From an uncultured Oscillospiraceae bacterium (lineage in GTDB: Bacteria > Bacillota > Clostridia > Oscillospirales > Ruminococcaceae): a stretch of DNA of 41,542 nucleotides. The notes under the pieces are model-generated. The model made no database searches and was not told where the DNA came from. It saw only the letters and a list, made by a program, of their open reading frames with translations. The stretch spans positions 1 to 41,542 of the forward strand of contig CAKTCT010000022.1 in NCBI GenBank assembly GCA_934539585.1, in the 5' to 3' direction. Positions 39,684 through 41,542 of this stretch are shown here, piece by piece (the first letter of the stretch is position 1; each line of letters starts with the position of its first letter). A program made the position numbers and the translations under genes.

Positions 39684-41327
39684 ATGATCGCCAAGAACCA
39701 GACCTACGAGGTCCGTATCGAGGACATCACCCTGGAGGGCAGCGGCGTCTGCCGCATCGACGGCTTCGCCGTCTTTGTCCCCATGACCGCCCCCGAGGAC
39801 CTGGCCCGGGTGAAGATCGTCAAGGTGCTGAAAAGCTACGGCTTCGGTATCATGGAGGAGCTTCTGGAGCCCTCTCCCGACCGGGGGGCGGACCCTTGTG
39901 GCGGGTGCGGCGTGTTCCGGCGGTGCGGGGGCTGCGCCTTCCGGCACCTGACCTATGAGGCGGAGCTCCGGCTGAAGGAGAAGGCTGTCAAGGACGCCTT
40001 CCAGCGGCTGGGGAGCTTTTCCCAGGAGCCGCTGCCCATTCTGGGCGCGGAGCAGACCGACGGCTACCGGAACAAGGCCCAGTATCCCCTGGCGGTGATG
40101 CCCGACGGCACTATCGCGGCGGGGTTTTACGCCCGGAACAGCCATCGGGTGGTCCCGGCGGAGCACTGCCCCTTGCAGCCTCCGGTCTTCGGGAAGATTC
40201 TGGGGGAGGTCCTGGACTTCCTCCGGGAATACCGGCTGCCGGTCTACCGGGAGGAGACGGGCCAGGGGATATACCGCCATGTCTACCTCCGCCAGGCGCC
40301 CTCCACGGGGAAGGTGCTGGTGTGCCTGGTGGCCGTGAAGAAGAATCCGCCCCGGATCCGGGAGCTGGCGGAGCGGCTGGTAAAGAAATTCCCCGAAACG
40401 GCGGGGGTCTGGGTCAATGTGAACCCGGAGCGGACCAACGTGATCCTGGGGAAGCACTGGCAGCACATCTGGGGCGAAAAGGAGCTGACCGACACCCTGC
40501 TGGGGGTGGAGCTGGGGATTTCCCCGGCGTCCTTTTACCAGGTGAACAAGGCCCAGACGGAACGGCTATACCGGCTGGCATTTGATTTCGGGGAATTTTC
40601 CGGGGACGAGGAGCTGCTGGATCTCTACTGCGGCATCGGCTCCATCGGACTGACGGCCTACCGGCAGATCGGGAGGCTTACCGGGGTTGAGGTGGTTCCC
40701 GAGGCGGTGGAGAATGCCCGGAAAAACGCCCGGCGCAACGGCATGGACCGCGCAGAGTTCTTCTGTGCGGATGCATCCGGGGCGGCCAAGCGGTTGGCAG
40801 AGCAGGGGCTGCGGCCCGGGGTTATCGTAGTGGACCCGCCCCGGAAAGGCTGCGGCCCGGAGGTCATCGAGGCCATTGGGGAGATGGCGCCGGAGAAGGT
40901 GCTGATGATCTCCTGCAATCCGTCCACTGCCGCCCGGGATTGCAAAGCCCTGTGTGGGATGGGGTATCGGTTGGTAAAGTACCAGCCTGTAGACCTATTC
41001 CCAAGGACCGGGCATGTGGAGACGGTTGTCTTGCTTTCCAAGGGCGAGGTCGACTCGAAAAAGATTCGGGTTGAGTTCTCTTTGGAAGATATGGATATGT
41101 CGGAGTTCCAAGATGGAGCAACCTATCCGCAGATTAAGGCGTATGTTTTGGAGCATTCCGGGTTAAAGGTGTCCAACCTCTATATCTCACAGATTAAGCG
41201 GAAATGTGGGATTGAAGTTGGCAAGAATTACAATCTGCCGAAATCCGAGGATTCCAGACAGCCACAGTGTCCGCCGGAAAAAGAGAAAGCAATCCGAGAA
41301 GCGTTCAAATATTTTGGGATGATCTAA
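39684..41327 (+). CDS. rlmD: 23S rRNA uracil-1939 C5-methyltransferase with foreign C-terminal extension
   Basis: A 547-residue TrmA-family enzyme. An N-terminal TRAM domain is followed by iron-sulfur cysteines (Cys72, 75, 81, 84 region), the SAM loop LLDLYCGIGSIGL near 311 and the nucleophile Cys411 in MISCNPSTAARD. The native family ends just after RTGHVETVVLL (His444). Beyond it come about 95 extra residues (SKGEVDSKKIRVEFSLED onward) with AT-richer codons, ending in KYFGMI. Such extensions occur where a conjugative element has integrated in the gene's 3' end and supplied a new terminus. Methylation activity is likely kept. Confidence 0.93.
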   Translation: MIAKNQTYEVRIEDITLEGSGVCRIDGFAVFVPMTAPEDLARVKIVKVLKSYGFGIMEELLEPSPDRGADPCGGCGVFRRCGGCAFRHLTYEAELRLKEKAVKDAFQRLGSFSQEPLPILGAEQTDGYRNKAQYPLAVMPDGTIAAGFYARNSHRVVPAEHCPLQPPVFGKILGEVLDFLREYRLPVYREETGQGIYRHVYLRQAPSTGKVLVCLVAVKKNPPRIRELAERLVKKFPETAGVWVNVNPERTNVILGKHWQHIWGEKELTDTLLGVELGISPASFYQVNKAQTERLYRLAFDFGEFSGDEELLDLYCGIGSIGLTAYRQIGRLTGVEVVPEAVENARKNARRNGMDRAEFFCADASGAAKRLAEQGLRPGVIVVDPPRKGCGPEVIEAIGEMAPEKVLMISCNPSTAARDCKALCGMGYRLVKYQPVDLFPRTGHVETVVLLSKGEVDSKKIRVEFSLEDMDMSEFQDGATYPQIKAYVLEHSGLKVSNLYISQIKRKCGIEVGKNYNLPKSEDSRQPQCPPEKEKAIREAFKYFGMI

Positions 41328-41542
41328 CATCCCGCAGTATGGAGGTTTCTTATGGATAGATTGATTTCTTGTGAGTTCAACATGGATACCGCTTGTGTGG
41401 AACTGGAATTTGCAAGTGGCAGCATGATTGCCATTGATACCATCGCCGTGGAGAATGAAGTTGCTGACAATATGTATCAGCGGTCAGAACTGGACTATCT
41501 GATCTACAATGATCCGATTGGATATGCTGATTTGATACTGAA
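41005..41542 (+). mobile_element. Probable left end of an integrative conjugative element in rlmD
   Basis: From the HVETV codons of rlmD (about 41013) the third codon positions change from G/C to A/T, and the reading frame continues into an extension followed by a DUF6061-like gene. Both are typical of elements inserted at the 3' end of rumA/rlmD. Integrase and right end lie outside the window. The exact crossover, near CATGTGGAGAC (41013-41023), is an inference. Confidence 0.7.
41352..41542 (+). CDS. DUF6061-like protein (partial, cut by window end)
   Basis: At least 63 residues starting MDRLISCEFNMDTACVELEF, 6 nt after GGAGG (41341-41345). The visible part matches the DUF6061 proteins often found next to such integration sites; it is rich in acidic residues and has no membrane segment. 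Codon use is AT-rich like the rlmD extension and unlike the host genes. Function unknown. Confidence 0.8.
   Translation, partial: MDRLISCEFNMDTACVELEFASGSMIAIDTIAVENEVADNMYQRSELDYLIYNDPIGYADLIL

Noticed and set aside
36615..40466. 1283-residue antisense frame across pbp1A and the tandem repeat
   Set aside because: Shadow of pbp1A; it also crosses the non-coding repeat, where the frame continues only because unit 2 is nearly a multiple of three off.

Overview
The window looks like chromosomal DNA from a GC-rich, low-oxygen, endospore-lineage Firmicute. The best guess is Oscillospiraceae/Clostridia (Flavonifractor or Oscillibacter-like). This is inferred from a ferredoxin-dependent 2-oxoacid oxidoreductase operon, SpoVG and a BofC-like protein, RNase M5, a single-chain PurL, an HPr-like protein without the catalytic histidine, strong AGGAGG ribosome sites and sigma-A type promoters. 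No rRNA or tRNA gene was seen.

Layout: (1) 1-340, a chain of short hairpins, then 342-3653, an operon of a MinD-like ATPase and the delta, alpha, beta and gamma subunits of a 2-oxoacid:ferredoxin oxidoreductase. (2) 3654-4418, an 0.8 kb non-coding region built from two diverged, inverted copies of a hairpin-rich repeat around a perfect 22-bp inverted repeat. (3) 4479-13404: ktrB; dacF on the minus strand with a duplicated tail; ddh, a LURP-one-like gene and a MATE pump; nat-nadE. (4) uraA with an attenuator-like leader. (5) 15155-22073, a long co-directional run: a small ribbon-helix-helix protein, comEC, holA, rnmV, a small unknown, an MBOAT acyltransferase and a DHHW protein. (6) an HPr-like gene (minus) divergent from mtaB-purL. 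(7) spoVG (minus), then a membrane protein, acpS, nnr, a lipoprotein and an AI-2E family permease. (8) a GH109-like oxidoreductase, hom, a BofC-like gene (minus), a 162-bp tandem repeat, pbp1A and rlmD. (9) from about 41.0 kb the sequence becomes AT-richer: rlmD carries a foreign C-terminal extension and is followed by a DUF6061-like gene, which looks like the left edge of an integrative conjugative element in rlmD.

The protein-coding content is mostly housekeeping: anaerobic carbon metabolism, peptidoglycan and lysine/threonine precursors (ddh, hom, dacF, pbp1A), purine and NAD synthesis and repair (purL, nadE, nnr), tRNA/rRNA modification (mtaB, rlmD, rnmV). The unusual material lies between genes. 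Three repeat families consist of chains of perfect short hairpins with 2-6 nt loops. In family I (five copies) and family II (two copies) the stems differ between copies by paired, compensating changes, so the base pairing is kept while the sequence is not. This suggests selection for a folded RNA or DNA structure and is the best candidate here for an undescribed element. Functions were assigned by reading motifs in the translations; no database search was possible.
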